Below, one piece after another: positions 34,140 to 46,816 of a stretch of DNA of 64,000 nucleotides. Location: NCBI GenBank assembly GCA_000697055.1, contig JNDT01001468.1, positions 62,001-126,000 on the forward strand. Direction: 5' to 3'. Source of the stretch: Saksenaea vasiformis B4078. Taxonomy: Eukaryota > Mucoromycota > Mucoromycetes > Mucorales > Saksenaeaceae. Below the pieces are notes generated by a model, which saw only the letters and a list, made by a program, of their open reading frames with translations, searched no databases and was not told the DNA's origin. Both the position numbers and the translations under genes were made by a program. How positions within the stretch are numbered: position 1 is the first letter of the stretch; every line of letters starts with the position of its first letter.

Positions 34140-35990
34140 AGAACAGATTTTTAAGAGAAAAGAGAGAAAAGAAGGTTTTCGATGAATAGACGTATGGAAA
34201 TTTCATCAAATGATGCTAATGCATGACAATTTAAGGAAAGTGTTGTGAGATTTTTTGTGTGACCTCACCTGCAGAGTTTTTATCTGCAAAGGCTAACTTT
34301 ACTTTGGAGTGCAAGGGCCCGCGATGAAGAGAACAAAAGCATATCTCCGCTCTGAATGTCAAGCGGTATTTGAAAGAAGAATGAATAGACCGATGATCGG
34401 TGGTTGTGCTTCGAACAAATAGATGCATGGACCCAGCGCGGGCGTCGTCGGTGTCAGAAATCCGTCGCGGCCGTGTTTTGCCACGAGGGACAAAGAAAAA
34501 ATTTTGGGCACAGACATTACGTCTTCTGTGTTACGCAGTTGCCATGTGGGTATTAAACTCAGCTATAGTGATTTGATCGAAAGAACGAACCAAGGATGCA
34601 GTGCGGGGTGGGTAAAACAACATTCGATCGGTACATGTGGACCTTTTTCTATGGAAAGCGGACTTTGTACCTGATGCTGGTCTTTTTTTTTTCCCGTGTA
34701 AGAGGAGGTACGTTACAAAGAGTTGTTTGAACGATTGTTAGGAGTCACTGAAAAAGAAACATCACACAAAAAAATGATGATCATGATGGAGAAAGGGGGG
34801 ACTGGGGGGTTTAGGGTAGGCTGGATGATCATGTCCTTTTTTTTTCTCTTCACCCATGACGCCAAAAACTGTTTAATGTCGTACGACGGCAATAGTGCTA
34901 ATACAATTTCAGTCCTACATTATTGTCCATTATCTGACTTTTTATTGCTATTCTTATGATATTATTGCGTATCCTATTAAAAAAGGGTTTCCTGTCGATC
35001 AACCATGTCCTATGAAACAAGACCAGATGATTTTCAGGTTCTATCCTTTAATTTTCTTCAATCTTCACGTTAGTTACGTATGGAGTTAGTGAAAGGGAAG
35101 ACGAAAAAAATGGAGTGGCTCGTGCCCTGGCTTCCGATAGGTACGCACCGATTATCATAAGTTGCCTAATCAAATCATTTATGTGTGACAGATAAGACTA
35201 AAAGATTATTCTTCTTTTCCAGGTGACGTCTGAATCTCGAGTCAATTTTGTTTTCTTGTGTCACGAACCACACGCGATATGTTTTTTGATGCTACACAAG
35301 AAATTTGAGAGTGAAAGAAAAAAAGAAAAACGTGGCCCAGTTGCTGGAACCGAACCCCATTGTTTGCTCCCCAATGTTGTGATTTCTCCATGCACAAAAA
35401 AAATAGGTATAACTAGATTACCCCGATTCAAGCGGCTATAATTTACATTGGTCGGATAACGCATGTTTCATAAAACAGCCCTTTTTCTCTCAAGCCCAGC
35501 ACGATGACCGATCACTAATTAAGTAGCCAGTCAACTCGTTGCGGCACGCCAAAGTCGGATAGCTCGGACCCCATTGGTGATCAAGTGGGGCGATCGCTTT
35601 CAAAAAGTGCGTGCATGAGCAAGGTTGGATTGGCCAAAACTCCTTTCGGTACTATTTTATTTAGTCTCCTGTTCCGACAACAAAAAAAAAGTGCATCTTG
35701 TCTGAGTCTTGTCTTTCCCCCTTTTGGGGCGATCCTAAGAGACATAAGCTAACGTTACCATAGTTATTGTATTAGAAGGACTGGAAACGTGTAGTAGAGC
35801 AATAAAATCAGTCCAAAAGAAGTGAGAGATAGAAAGAGATAGAAATGGAAAAAAATGGAAGAAAGGAAAAGAACAAGAGAGAAAGAGAAAGAGACAAAGA
35901 AGAAGAGAAAGACAGCAAAAAGGTATCACCCTTCTTTGAGCGTGTGACGGTGTGTATATGTGGTATGTGTAGCAAAAAAATCGTGTCATA
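34140..35990. other. Intergenic, no gene seen
   Basis: No supported ORF. A purine-rich (GA/A) tract lies at about 35830-35930, read as pyrimidine-rich on the minus strand. It gives rise to a low-complexity minus ORF that I reject. Confidence 0.4.
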
Positions 35991-36061
35991 GCCAAAAATT
36001 GTATTGTGCCACGGGAAACAATGCCAAAAACCTTGTTTTGGGCAACCCGTGACTTCGCGGT

Positions 36062-36175
36062 TATATAAAACGCCTAACCTTCTATTGTTTTCCCAGTTTC
36101 TTCTCTCTCTTTCTTTCTTTCTCTCTCGTTCGCTTTTATATTTTTTCTATTTTATTTTTATCTTTATTTACTGCT
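36062..36175 (+). promoter_or_regulatory. TATA box and pyrimidine-rich leader of the C2H2 gene
   Basis: TATATAAAA at 36062-36070 is followed by a CT-rich stretch (about 36088-36170) directly before the ATG at 36176. This is a common arrangement for strongly transcribed fungal genes; no operator was identified. Confidence 0.55.
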
Positions 36176-37028
36176 ATGGATATCCGTAATTTACTCAATG
36201 ATCACGAAGATTCATGTGATCATGATAAGCCTTACGAATGCACCTGGGATGATTGTGGTAAACGCTTTTCACGACGCTCAGACCTTTCGAGACACCGTCG
36301 CATCCATACCGGTGAAAGACCTTACCATTGTGAATGGGAAGGTTGCGGCAAACAGTTTATTCAACGATCGGCATTGACTGTTCACTATCGCACTCACACT
36401 GGAGAACGACCTCATGTGTGTGAATATGAATCGTGTGGCAAATCCTTCAGCGACGTAAGCATTTATCTCATTATTATTATTATCGATATACTAAATGTAT
36501 ATATGGATATAGTCGTCTTCTTTGGCAAGACATCGTCGTACTCATACTGGCAAACGTCCCTATGTCTGTCATTATCCTGATTGTGGTAAATCGTTCACAC
36601 GGAAAACAACACTTTCGAGACATCAAAGATGTCACGACCCACAATGGAAAGCTTACAAGTAAGTGTTGACAAAAATAGAAAGGTGAAATTTATTTCTGAC
36701 ATTTTCATTAAGTATGGGCAAATCGTATCAATCCCCGCCTAATTACGCTCCTACTTCACCTGCCACCAGCAGTTGCGATTCCGAAACAGATGCTCCACCA
36801 AGTCCACCTACGACCCCGCCATCGGATTGTTTTCGCTATCGTGCCTCACCTCCTTTGGTTGCACCAATTGTTTATCGTCCTACGGCTGTCTATCACCATC
36901 CTCAACGTGCATACTATATGCCAGAAGTTAAACCTTCGGAAATTCAAAGATGGTCATCTTATCCTGTCAACAATTACTACCCACCCGCCTCGCGAGGCAT
37001 GGCCGACTACCCCATCGAAACCAAGTAA
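36176..37028 (+). CDS. C2H2 zinc-finger transcription factor, four fingers
   Basis: Three exons join in phase: 36176-36454, 36513-36658 and 36713-37028, giving 246 aa. After about 20 residues come four consecutive C2H2 fingers of the C-x4-C type: [50 protein letters not shown] plus SSSLARH from exon 2, and [29 protein letters not shown] linkers join them, typical of DNA-binding tandem fingers. The C-terminal third is rich in Pro, Ser, Thr and Tyr ([23 protein letters not shown]) and is likely an activation or regulatory region. The third finger is split by an intron between its Cys and His pairs, so an unspliced reading would lose it. Target genes cannot be told from the sequence. Confidence 0.93.
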
Positions 37029-38255
37029 ATGAACGGCCAAAATCATCATTCACTCTTTCTTTCTCCTTTCTTTCTCCATTCTCTTACACTGGTGGCTGCC
37101 AACCTTATTTTACTTTTTTAAACGCTTTCCTCTCTCCTGCTATCCTCTCCTCCCCCTTACTCTTTTCTCCTTACTTCTCTTTTCTTTTCTCGCCCATGCT
37201 ATTTTGATTTCTTACACCGTGCGCGCGCGCATATATATTTCTATATGCGTGTGTATGTGCGTATGTGTGTATGGGTGTACTTTTCCATTTCTGTGCGTGC
37301 GTGTGTGCATTCATCAGTTTTTGTGTGTGTATCCATGTGTCTTTTCTGCATTTTTTTCTCTTTCTGTATATAGATAGCTTCATGATCTTCACATTTTTCT
37401 TCTTTCATCCATGACACTTGACGTGTCTATGCTCTATTTCCTTTATGCCCCATTTCCCTTATCTCTTTTCTTATGTTTCTTGAGTTCGCTTTTTTTTAGC
37501 CGAATTTATGATATATATATAGACTTCATTTGCATTTTTGGCATCTTCTTTTTTTTTTGTTCAATGAAAGGAAAACAAAGGTTTTTTTTAATTCAGCTGG
37601 TCTATTGAGCTTTTTGAGGCAAACGCACGGTCATCTCCAGGAGTGCATGACACATATTACCTGATTTGTTGCAAGCCTGTTGTGTTGCATTGAATACATG
37701 CCATTGCGCTTACCCATACATGGTAATTTCCAATCTCGTGCTCATAGTGGAGAAAAAGAGGGGGGGAAAGGTAGTAAGTTAGAAAACATTGGTCCAAGTT
37801 ATCTTCTTTATTACTTTCCGTAACCTCAAATGAATGAACGCACGTATCAACGAAACTTCTCATAGTATTTAAGCAAGTTGTCTGAAATCAATATGGACAA
37901 TGCATGAGTGAAACAAACTGATCGTTCGAGTCACTACGAATAGAATAGCTAAAAAAGAAGTGGCCCCTGCACACCTGTGGTCCCTGCTTTACTTATCTCC
38001 TTAGAACAACAATAGGAGACAAAGAGTCGGTTCGGCATCATCCCCAATTTGGAACATCATAATGATCTGTCAAGGAGAGTTCCAAAAGAATAAAATGGGG
38101 GAGAAGAGAAAAAAAACACAAAAATGGGGGGTTTTAGCTAGTCGATTGATGACATCAGCTGAGAATTACGATCTCCGCCATTTCATCACCTTACGCTTCG
38201 GGTTTGGCTGTGCTTTTTCTTGGGTGTTGTTTCATTCTACCGGTTCGTTTATCTA
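37029..38255. other. 3' UTR and intergenic with GC/AT/GT simple repeats
   Basis: Contains an alternating purine-pyrimidine tract at about 37216-37335 (CGCGCGCGCATATATAT then GTGTATGTGCG-like repeats). The rest is T-rich. ORFs here are low complexity. No second gene seen. Confidence 0.5.
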
Positions 38256-39261
38256 ATGGCTCCACCAACGTCATCCCTTCCTTTGCAAGATCGCTTAATA
38301 GCAATGGCCAAGGTTTGCTCTTTTTGGAAAGGCTTCATCTAATGCAATTACGTAGTCGGCGCAGTTTTTATGGTTCATCGGCCATTTGATGACCTTGTTT
38401 GGATCCGCGTTGTACTTGCTTGGTACTGTTACCTTTCGGTCTAGACCTGCTGGCCATAGCATGGCTTTTCTTGGCGCCCTCATAGCTTACGGCGTAGTCA
38501 TTTACAAAACACACGGTGTATGTTTCCAAGTGAAACATTGATTTTCTTATATTAACCTTCCACATAAATAGGTCCCACAGTTAAATGCCGCATTTGCGCA
38601 GAAATTGGTGATAGATGAAAACGTGCAATACTTCCTACTGGCTTTCTATTGGTTCGTTTCTTCACCCGTGCTAGGTAAAACAAAGGAATTTGGGATGAGA
38701 ACGAAGGAATTGATGTGCTTTGATCAGTGACTTTTATTCCATTTGCTACGTTTTCAACTTTCCATGCCCTCGGATACATCCGTACTAATATTATTCCTGC
38801 CGTGGCCCCGGAGGCCTCCAGATCAAGTGGATCAGGCCCAGCCAAGACGCGTCAACAGATCAAAGTGTGGGTAGAGAAGAATTATGAACCGGCTATGCGA
38901 TTGGTAGCTCAAACAGAAGTCGTTGGTATCATGGGTCGCTTACTGCTTGGATTACTGAGGTAAGTCAGAATACAAATCGTACCTTTCTAAATTTCCCCGA
39001 ATTTACAGGTTACGGGTCATGCCCATTTTCGTGTTTGCGCAGTTCTTGCGCTTCCGCTATATTCTGTCCTCCTACACACGACAAGCATTCCTCGACTTAC
39101 GTATAAAGCTTGACAGTCTTTTGCTCCCCCCCAATGCCGATCCACGCGTGCCACCATCCGTGACCAAGGCCTATGAAGTGATGAAGGAATTGGTTACTCG
39201 CTATGGTCAAAGTGTTGTACAACAACAGCCTCACCCTGGAGCCCAAGCTCGGGCTCAATAA
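38256..39261 (+). CDS. POM33/Tts1/TMEM33-family membrane protein
   Basis: Five exons join in phase: 38256-38312, 38356-38517, 38572-38674, 38728-38959 and 39009-39261, giving 268 aa. The family acts at the endoplasmic reticulum and nuclear envelope (yeast Pom33 at nuclear pores, fission yeast Tts1 in ER shaping). Visible segments: FLWFIGHLMTLFGSALYLLG and MAFLGALIAYGVVIYKTHG (first two membrane spans), VQYFLLAFYWFVSSPVLVTF with FATFSTFHALGYIRTNI (third region), then a soluble stretch and LRVMPIFVFAQFLRFRYILS. The C-terminal tail is amphipathic and Pro/Gln-rich, as in Pom33 relatives. The assignment rests on the overall pattern and the FSTFHALGYIRTNIIP phrase. It converges on NOG2, ending about 470 bases before it. 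Confidence 0.85.
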
Positions 39262-39728
39262 AAAAGAAACAAGAAATTGGGTTGATGTATCATTGTTTGC
39301 GTGTAAAAAGAAAAACAAAAAAGAAATAAAAAAGAAGGGAAGGGAACTTGTTTTAAATCTCTTGTTCATTGAGGAAAATATTGTATATGGTACGATGGTT
39401 CAAGAAGGCGACAGACATAGGAGAATAAGTGGTTTGATAATGAACTCCTTTTACCATGGTGATCGCCTTGTTCGTTGCAAGTTTCACAAAGCACGGATTG
39501 TAGTCACAGGAAATGAAAAAGCGTGTAACAAGAACACATATCGACGCGGAGGAGTGGATATCATCTGTAGATCGTTGACAATGCAGATCCGCCTGATTAG
39601 GCAAACGATGATTTGTTTCAAAACCCCCCGTTTTTTAGCGTGCGCAAGGCAAAAAAAAAAGAAAAAAGACAAAAAAAATACAGCATGTTTATTTTGGAAA
39701 TATGAAAATGGGAACGGAGGTTTTAAGT
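39262..39728. terminator. Shared 3' region of convergent genes
   Basis: A-rich on the plus strand with several AATAAA-like signals (for example AATAAA at 39258-39263 and 39325). It separates POM33 (plus) from NOG2 (minus). The 202-codon plus ORF crossing it is not supported. Confidence 0.4.
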
Positions 39729-41954
39729 CTATCGTCTCTTGCGTTTGCCTGCTGTTGCAGAGCCCTTTAATCGCGTGGCAAGTACCTTCTTTGCCGTCTC
39801 GTCTGGTCTGACTTTGTTGCGGTTTCGGTTCTTGACATTTGCGGTCTCGTAATAATGAACACCAACCTTCTTCTTGCCCTTGGGAACATCTTCTACTACA
39901 AAGCCATTTTCTACGACCGGTTTATCGCTCTTTCGCTTCTTCTTCGGTGCTTCATCATCATCATCATCTTCTTCTTCTTCTTCCTCCCCCATATCGCTCA
40001 TCTCAAGCTCACTGTCGATTTCGTCTTCCTTCTGCTCCTCCTCCTCTTCTTCTTCGCCTTCAATCACAGGCGCCTTGACGACAGGTCCTTCTTCACCAAC
40101 AACACTCTCAAAGACCTCATCCCAGTCGGTCACTTCTTCAGCTTTAGTAGTGTTCTCTTTTGTCTTTCCTTCAGTAGCTGCCTCTTCCTCCTTCAGTTTA
40201 GCCACCTTTTCACGTTCTGCCGAGATTAATTCTGCATTGTTTGCCAAATCATCTTCCATATAGTCCGCAGTGACATTAATATTACTGAACAGCTGATCGA
40301 CGCCAACTCTCTTTCGACCCTCCTCTGCGTTCTCCTCTTCTTCTTTGGGTGCAACCGCCTCAGCAGGTGGGACATAGTAAGGGATACGACCTCGGAGCCA
40401 GTCGTTCAAGACCATGACGGACACGTTATGCAGATCAGGCTCTCCTCGTTTAAGTAGCTTGCCTGTCTTGCGCGCCAGTTGCTCCAAAAAGTCGTTAGTG
40501 TCTTTCCACTCATGTAAATCGTAAGTGCGCTGTATATATTCTGTTCGTACACGTTCCAAAATAGTCGGTATCGTATCCTCCGGGTTAGGGATGTTCTCCA
40601 CACGAACCTACAAAGAGAAAGATCGTTGAGCTCTCCACGCTTTGCTTAAACAAGTAAAACTCACAGATCCCTTCAGGATAATGTCTGTGTCGCTATCGTC
40701 GATATTAGGTGGCACCACACCAGGACAATCAATCAAGTAGATGCGCTTCATCAACGTAATATACTGCCAGACCTTCGTTTCACCCGGAATAGGTGCAACA
40801 TTACACACTTTTTTGGCCTTGAGTGTGTTGATAATCGAGGATTTGCCCGTGTTAGGGTATCCGATGAAGCCGACGGAAATCTGCTTCTTGTCGCTGTGCA
40901 ATCCCGAAAATTGTCGCAAAAGCTGAATCAGAGAGCCTTTACCGAATGAGTTGTTGATGGAAGCATGGAACGCCAATGTAGGAGCATCGCGGGAAAGCGT
41001 CGCCACCCAACGAGCCTGAACAAATGATAAGAATACGCTATAAAGGACTATGACCTTTCTTACCGTTGACCACGTCGGTACGAGATCGACCTTGTTAAGC
41101 ACAAAGATCAAATGCTTGTGTGGTTTTTCTTTGCGAATATAATTTTCGACCTTACGGCAGCGAGTACCTTCGGGATCACGAGCATCGAGGACGTGGATAA
41201 TTACGTCAGAGGAATCAATCACCTTATACAATTCATTCCAGATACGCTTGGATTGACCAGCCTGCAGATACCATCCTCTCGCTTGTTCGGTGAAATCGCT
41301 CTCTTTGTTGGCAAGCAGACTAGTGTCTTTGCTGCACTGGTAATTTTCTGTCATCCCAAATCAGCCTCTTCTCTTCTTTCAAAGTAAAAATATATACCGT
41401 GCGTATCATCCACCTTGGTCATCATTTCCTCCATCGATCCAATATTCAACTTTGGACGTTTGCGTTGAGCTTTGGATCCAAACGTGGTAGAGAAAGACTC
41501 TGTCTCGAGAATATGCATGCGTCCTTGCTTCGTAGGATCTTGCAACAACGACATGGGTAATTTGTTCTGCTTCAAGAGTACCTGATAGGGATCATGGACC
41601 TTGGCTCCCAACGATTCACGGAAGTCTTCCAGGGCTTTTTGTCCAATGACTCTCGTGTTGCCTGACAACGTCTGTTTAGATCTGACCCGACATGTCTCGT
41701 CGTTATTTACCAAACCATTTTCGGTTGGGAGCAATACGGGCTGTCTGGACCTCGCTGCTTTGGAATTCAGCGGCCTTGATGATTCGGCCTTGCGAATCCC
41801 GGACAGCCTTGCCTCCCTTCAGCATATTTACGTATTTGACCTTTTTGGCATCACGATAGAAGTTTTCACCCTTCAATCGGATATTCTTAGCACGATCGTC
41901 GCCGCCGGCCTTGTCGCGAGCCAACCGATTCTTCTCTTTCTTAAACTGACCCAT
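39729..41954 (-). CDS. nog2: Nucleolar GTP-binding protein 2 (NOG2)
   Basis: Circularly permuted GTPase required for maturation and export of the 60S ribosomal pre-subunit. Five exons on the minus strand join in phase: 41954-41711, 41661-41398, 41347-41064, 41015-40665 and 40607-39729, giving 673 aa. The N-terminal NOG2 domain holds [20 protein letters not shown]. The permuted G domain runs G5/G4 first ([13 protein letters not shown], then [13 protein letters not shown]), followed by G1 [10 protein letters not shown]2 PIPGET and G3 DCPG. The C-terminus is strongly acidic ([11 protein letters not shown]) and then basic (KKKRKSD; final GKRKRR), fitting nucleolar localisation. The intron at 41063-41016 is 48 nt with no stop, so reading straight through wrongly adds 16 residues. 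Confidence 0.95.
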
Positions 41955-41959
41955 GATCG

Positions 41960-42340
41960 ATCAAGTAACAAAAACTCGAGTTGGCTGACTTTTACCTTTT
42001 GTGCGCCAACAGCAGAAAAAAAAAAATTCTCGTCCACCGTCACAGATCAGCGCAAAAGTCATCCACGGTGGCAGAGCATGTTCTGAGGGAAACCGACTCC
42101 CACATCTTTAACGCTCCAGTACGTTGGGAGATAACTAGAGTGCTTACACTTCCCACTAATTTTCTTCTTGGGATTTCGACTGTGTTCACTACCACTTATT
42201 GCTTATGGAGATACACTTTCCCTGCCCTATATGAAATTTGAACCCCGACAGGACAAAACCTGCGCTGACAAGAGACCAATCACAGTGCTTAGCATAGGAA
42301 TTACGACAGAAGCATGCACTTGGCCTTTCCCGATGGAAGC
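41960..42340. promoter_or_regulatory. Upstream region of NOG2
   Basis: The NOG2 promoter should lie here on the minus strand. No clear TATA box; a poly-A tract lies at 42016-42025. Confidence 0.3.
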
Positions 42341-42344
42341 AAAA

Positions 42345-42440
42345 ATTATTGGAGCAGTATATAATATGTCTCACGGTTAGTAAAATGAAATAATGCGATG
42401 TATGACTTTTACTTCCATCGAAAACGTCCCGCCGCTCGTG
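42345..42440 (+). repeat. Dispersed repeat R1 fragment, copy 4
   Basis: Carries the R1 3' portion: ATTATTGGAGCAGTATA, CGGTTAGTAAA, TACTTCCATCG-like and TCCCGCCGCT, matching 4795-4880 and 18600-18700 in order. Confidence 0.5.
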
Positions 42441-42449
42441 CTTGGATAC

Positions 42450-45400
42450 ATCACTAGAAGTTCCTTGGAACAGCTCAACACCTATATGCATTCTCGCGGT
42501 TATCATCATTATCCCGCTTCCGATATAGTTTATCCTTCCTTTCACGTTAGATCGTCTGCTCGGTGAACAGTTGTGAGCACCCCAAGCTGTGTTTTTGGTA
42601 TCCTCAATATGTATGTAAAAGGTTCATTATATAGGTTGTCAAAGCAATCTAACGCCGAGAGAATCAGACTTCTGGACGCCATTTTAATCGAAGCAGGAAA
42701 CGGACACAAGTAGGAGACATTATTTTCTTGACAAATGTTTCCCCGCCGGTAAGCGAAAATAAACGTCGACGTGCTGTCATGTTGAGGGGCGGTTGATTGA
42801 ACTTTCGTGGTATATAAAACTGGCCTGAGTTAGTCGATCACGTAAAGGTATTTGATACATGACATGACGATCTCGGACAAAAGCACCAGTCAATTGTTCA
42901 GAGTTGTGCCAAAATCATTTGAACTGCACTACTACTGTTCTATCACATAGCCGCTTTGAGCGAATATGTAATTTTATGGAAACGTTTCTACTTTGTAGCG
43001 AGAAAATAAACATTGGGGAACCGATATCAAGACGCATGGTTCAGAATTTTACAAGCGTACAAGTCTTGAAGTAGTCATCTCTATTCCCGACTTCTTTCTT
43101 CAATGTTTCAATTCACTTGCGCCGTTTACATGGACGCATAATGGTAGCAGAATGATCTGATTGCTTTGTTAATTTGGAACCTAAATACTTAATATCAAAT
43201 AACAAGAATTCTGATCCAGATATATGTAGGCATCTAGTAGTAAGTATGGACTTTCCGGCTTTATTACCTTTAAACAAGCAGAAAACAAAATAGACGACGA
43301 CATATTAAGAAAACGAAAACACAGGTGCGACTGGTACTCTCGTGAATTATGGTTTGCCAAGGTAGTATGCTTTGTCAGGTGTTACCCAACTTCCGCAGAA
43401 ACTGCGGAACGTGAACATCAGCAAAAATCTAAAGGATACGCCAAGGGGCTTTGCATCCGAAGTGTGCCATACAGGCGGCGATAATGCTCATCTCGCTCAT
43501 GCAATTTCGGAACTCCGAGATCCCAGGGACAGCGGTGACCCACTCTCTAGAGAGCGGAAAGAAATATACTACCGAGAAGATTTACCGATTATATGCTAGT
43601 TTCCATGCAGATTGATCATAGATATCATAATATGTGTATTCAAAGATAGGCTAGAAAAGAAGTAGAGAACGAAACTGCACTTGATAGCCTGTCCATACTG
43701 GCGTATTAAGCATACCGTCTTAAAGCAGATCAATGGTTACCGATTATTCGTGGTACTATGACCGTCCCTGTTCCTTTGCTGTCCGGCGAGACTATGCACG
43801 TCAAGTAAGTAGAGGCGGAAAGTATACAGATATAAACAGATGATATGTCGTCTTTTCAGAGTCTGAGTTTCTTCATGAATTCCGAGATAACGTAACGGTT
43901 ATTTACGTTAACGCAGACGCCCTGACGGTCCGAGGAACCAAACGAAAAAGATTCAGACATTCCGCGTGGTCGGTCGCGGAAGCGATTGTTAGCGTCAACA
44001 AGACAATACAAACGGTTCGCACTCCGAAAAAGGCAATCAGTTCCCCTGACTCCGCGCTGTCAATATGTGCTACAAACTTTGTCGCTTCTCACACGAAAAA
44101 AGTTGCATACATGTATTTCAAGCAAATGATCAAAAGAACCTCGCGTATATGCGCTTCCTATATATGTACCAATATAGTAGGAAACCTACTTGCGTTCGGC
44201 AAGTTTTGTGATTTACAGTTTCAGTGCGATAGGGAAAGCTATTTTTCTTGTCACCATAGCACTCTATCGAGGGTCTGTACCGCTAGTAGAATTGGTACTG
44301 GAGATGATCCTATACATACCATAGCAGTAGAAATATATAATTTTCTTGACCGAATCCTGCATCTCAGCAGCAGACGCTAGAGCTTGTCTAGACAATTTTT
44401 GGTGCCACATCTTAACGGATGATAACTACGCTCTTCCATGGGGGAACACAGATTGTACTACCAGAGCCGCTTCGCTCTTCTTTGTGTTTCAGACTTTGAT
44501 CGAAACCGTGTTGATAATAAGATATTTTTCTTTATGTAGACAAATTCTGGTCGTACATTAGGGACGCACTGTTGGTTCCGTACAGAAGAGCGCTGTTTGG
44601 ATACACCACACTGTTCAGCTGACATCCTATAATGTCTACGGCCTGAAGTTTGTTTTTTTTGGCATGAGCCATATATGGATAAAGCGAGCAATTGTAACGT
44701 TTAAGTCTTGCAGAGTGCATAAGATCTAGATCCTTCTGCAGGCTATAATGGACGTCCAAGATGTATTCTTTGTTTTGCTTTAAGTTATCTGTGTAATGCT
44801 ATAATAGTTGTTGAAAAATGTGTTGTATTACTGAGACGGATATTAATCAATTTGCGTATGGAACTTTTATATTCCGGGACCTTGACACTCTTCATTACGT
44901 GTCTGTAGATACGGCGCCATGATGACGATGGCAAATAAATCATACACACCGAAGCAATGCATTAGAGTAAATGCATCCCATTGGGCTTTTATTGCCGCAA
45001 AGCCTGTTTCAGGGAAATGAGCTGCGATTGTTTTATCGAAAAATCCCGAGAGTCCATGGAGGTGAGGCTGAAGCATGCCCTTCCTGCCTTTCACGGTATG
45101 AAAATGCTGTTTCCTTTTTATTTTTCATACAGTACCCTAAGGAGCTCTGTTGACAATAAATGTTTGCGTAAATAGGAAACAATGTCCAATATGTTAGGAT
45201 ACAACGGCTGACGGCTGCAAGTAAATGCTGTCATACTTACACGCTAAGCTATACTGAAACTTACTTTTCGTGCTATGCACAGTACAGCACAATAGCACGT
45301 ACTCATGAAAACCTGTATGCCCTTCCATATGACTGGTACATCATCTAAAGGCTTTAGATATGCAGTAGGTCTATGATGCATAATCAGTGAGCATTGGGTC

Positions 45401-46800
45401 CGTAGACCTCCCTTCCAATTCCACATTCCTTACCTTGGATTCTAGCCTTTCTAAGAGTGTATTTCGTAGCCCATTTTGCATAAACACGATAAGATGAATA
45501 TTCTAGAAAGAGCTATAAAGCAGCTAAGATGGATAAAGTGTAAGCTGGAGATTGACCTCCACAGAGTAGTTGTAATGATATCTCTCTGGCTGTTTCGCTG
45601 TGGTCCAGACGGATTGTGAAATGTAACTCGTTGAGAGAGACGAAGCCGATTATGCGACTCTTTGACCTTCGCGTTTTGTTTTTACGAACCGCATGACCGA
45701 AGGCTTGCATTGTCTGTTTGCGAGATTATGAGTTCTATCCTTTCAAACTCCCAAATAAACTTTTCCCCTGTCCTTCAAGAGCACCACATATGAGAGGTTT
45801 GTCCCAACTTGCGTCATATAGCTTTACACACTGAGTAGGGACCACTGCTTATCAGCACCGCTGTCGCTCACACCCTGGACGAATGTCAGTTTATTGAGCT
45901 TTGCCATTCTTGCTGTTTCAAAAGAGTAAGCTGCATATTGTGGATAATATGTATATGGGCTAAGGGATAATTATACTTATCGAAAATAGTTCTTCACCCA
46001 CTTCCATGAAAAGCCCGCATAACTATCTCCATAGGATTTGTCAAGAGAAATATAGTCAGTGTGCAATACGGAAAAATATTCCACATCTGTCTCTCTATTT
46101 TCGGAGACATTTTGCTGAGTCGGTGATGGAAAAAACCTTGCTCAGCAAATTTGGTAGCAGCTCCCCCCCTAAGTGTAGCCTTTTTGGGAGATGACCTAAG
46201 TAAGGAAACTGAAGGACATTCAATTTTGCTCTGCGTGCACATGAATAGTGTTATTTCCGGTGCGTAGGAAATACAGTCAAGTCCGTTCATCAGTTAGCGA
46301 CTGTCTCCACTAGAAAAATGAAATGGAGATTGAGCATCGTTATTTTTCGACTATCCTTTTCGGTGACGTTTCTCCGCCTCTCTCTGAAGAAATTCGATGA
46401 TAGTGGATTTCCTCTTTAGTACCTCAATGTTTCGAAACGTCAAGCGTGCACTGTCATTGTGTTGTCCAAAAGAGCCTGTTCATGATTGGACCGTAACAAT
46501 CTCAATTCCTGAATCGGCGTCAATCATAGTCTAATTTACAATTGCATTTTCTTATTTTCTTGCTGTCGATGCTAAAAGGAGTTGCCTTTACTTCTTCTTT
46601 TGATAAGCACATCAATTATATATATTGTATATCTGCATGAAATATGAAATACGCCGAGTACTATGTCACACGTAATATAACCTCATCATGGGTTGTTTGG
46701 TGACGAGTACGATTCAACCCACAACGAAGATTCTGTACGCGACCATCCATCCTTTTGATGGACGGCATCCAAACCATTCCTTATAAATTTCCGTATGTTT
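42450..46800. other. Gene-poor 4.3-kb stretch
   Basis: No ORF above about 100 codons, no domain recognised and no coherent splicing on either strand. An isolated TATATAAAA at about 42812 is not followed by a recognisable gene. Probably old, diverged repeat sequence. Confidence 0.4.
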
Positions 46801-46816
46801 CTTTCTTTTATTATCA

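Noticed and set aside
35261..35464. tRNA-like GGTTCGGTTCC on the minus strand
   Set aside because: The T-arm stem does not pair and no matching acceptor or anticodon stem is found within tRNA distance.
35735..35995. Minus ORF rich in Phe/Ser/Leu upstream of the C2H2 gene
   Set aside because: It is a translation of a GA-rich tract without domain or homology-like pattern.
39203..39811. 202-codon plus ORF between POM33 and NOG2
   Set aside because: It overlaps the 3' ends of both genes, is Lys-rich from A tracts, and has no domain.
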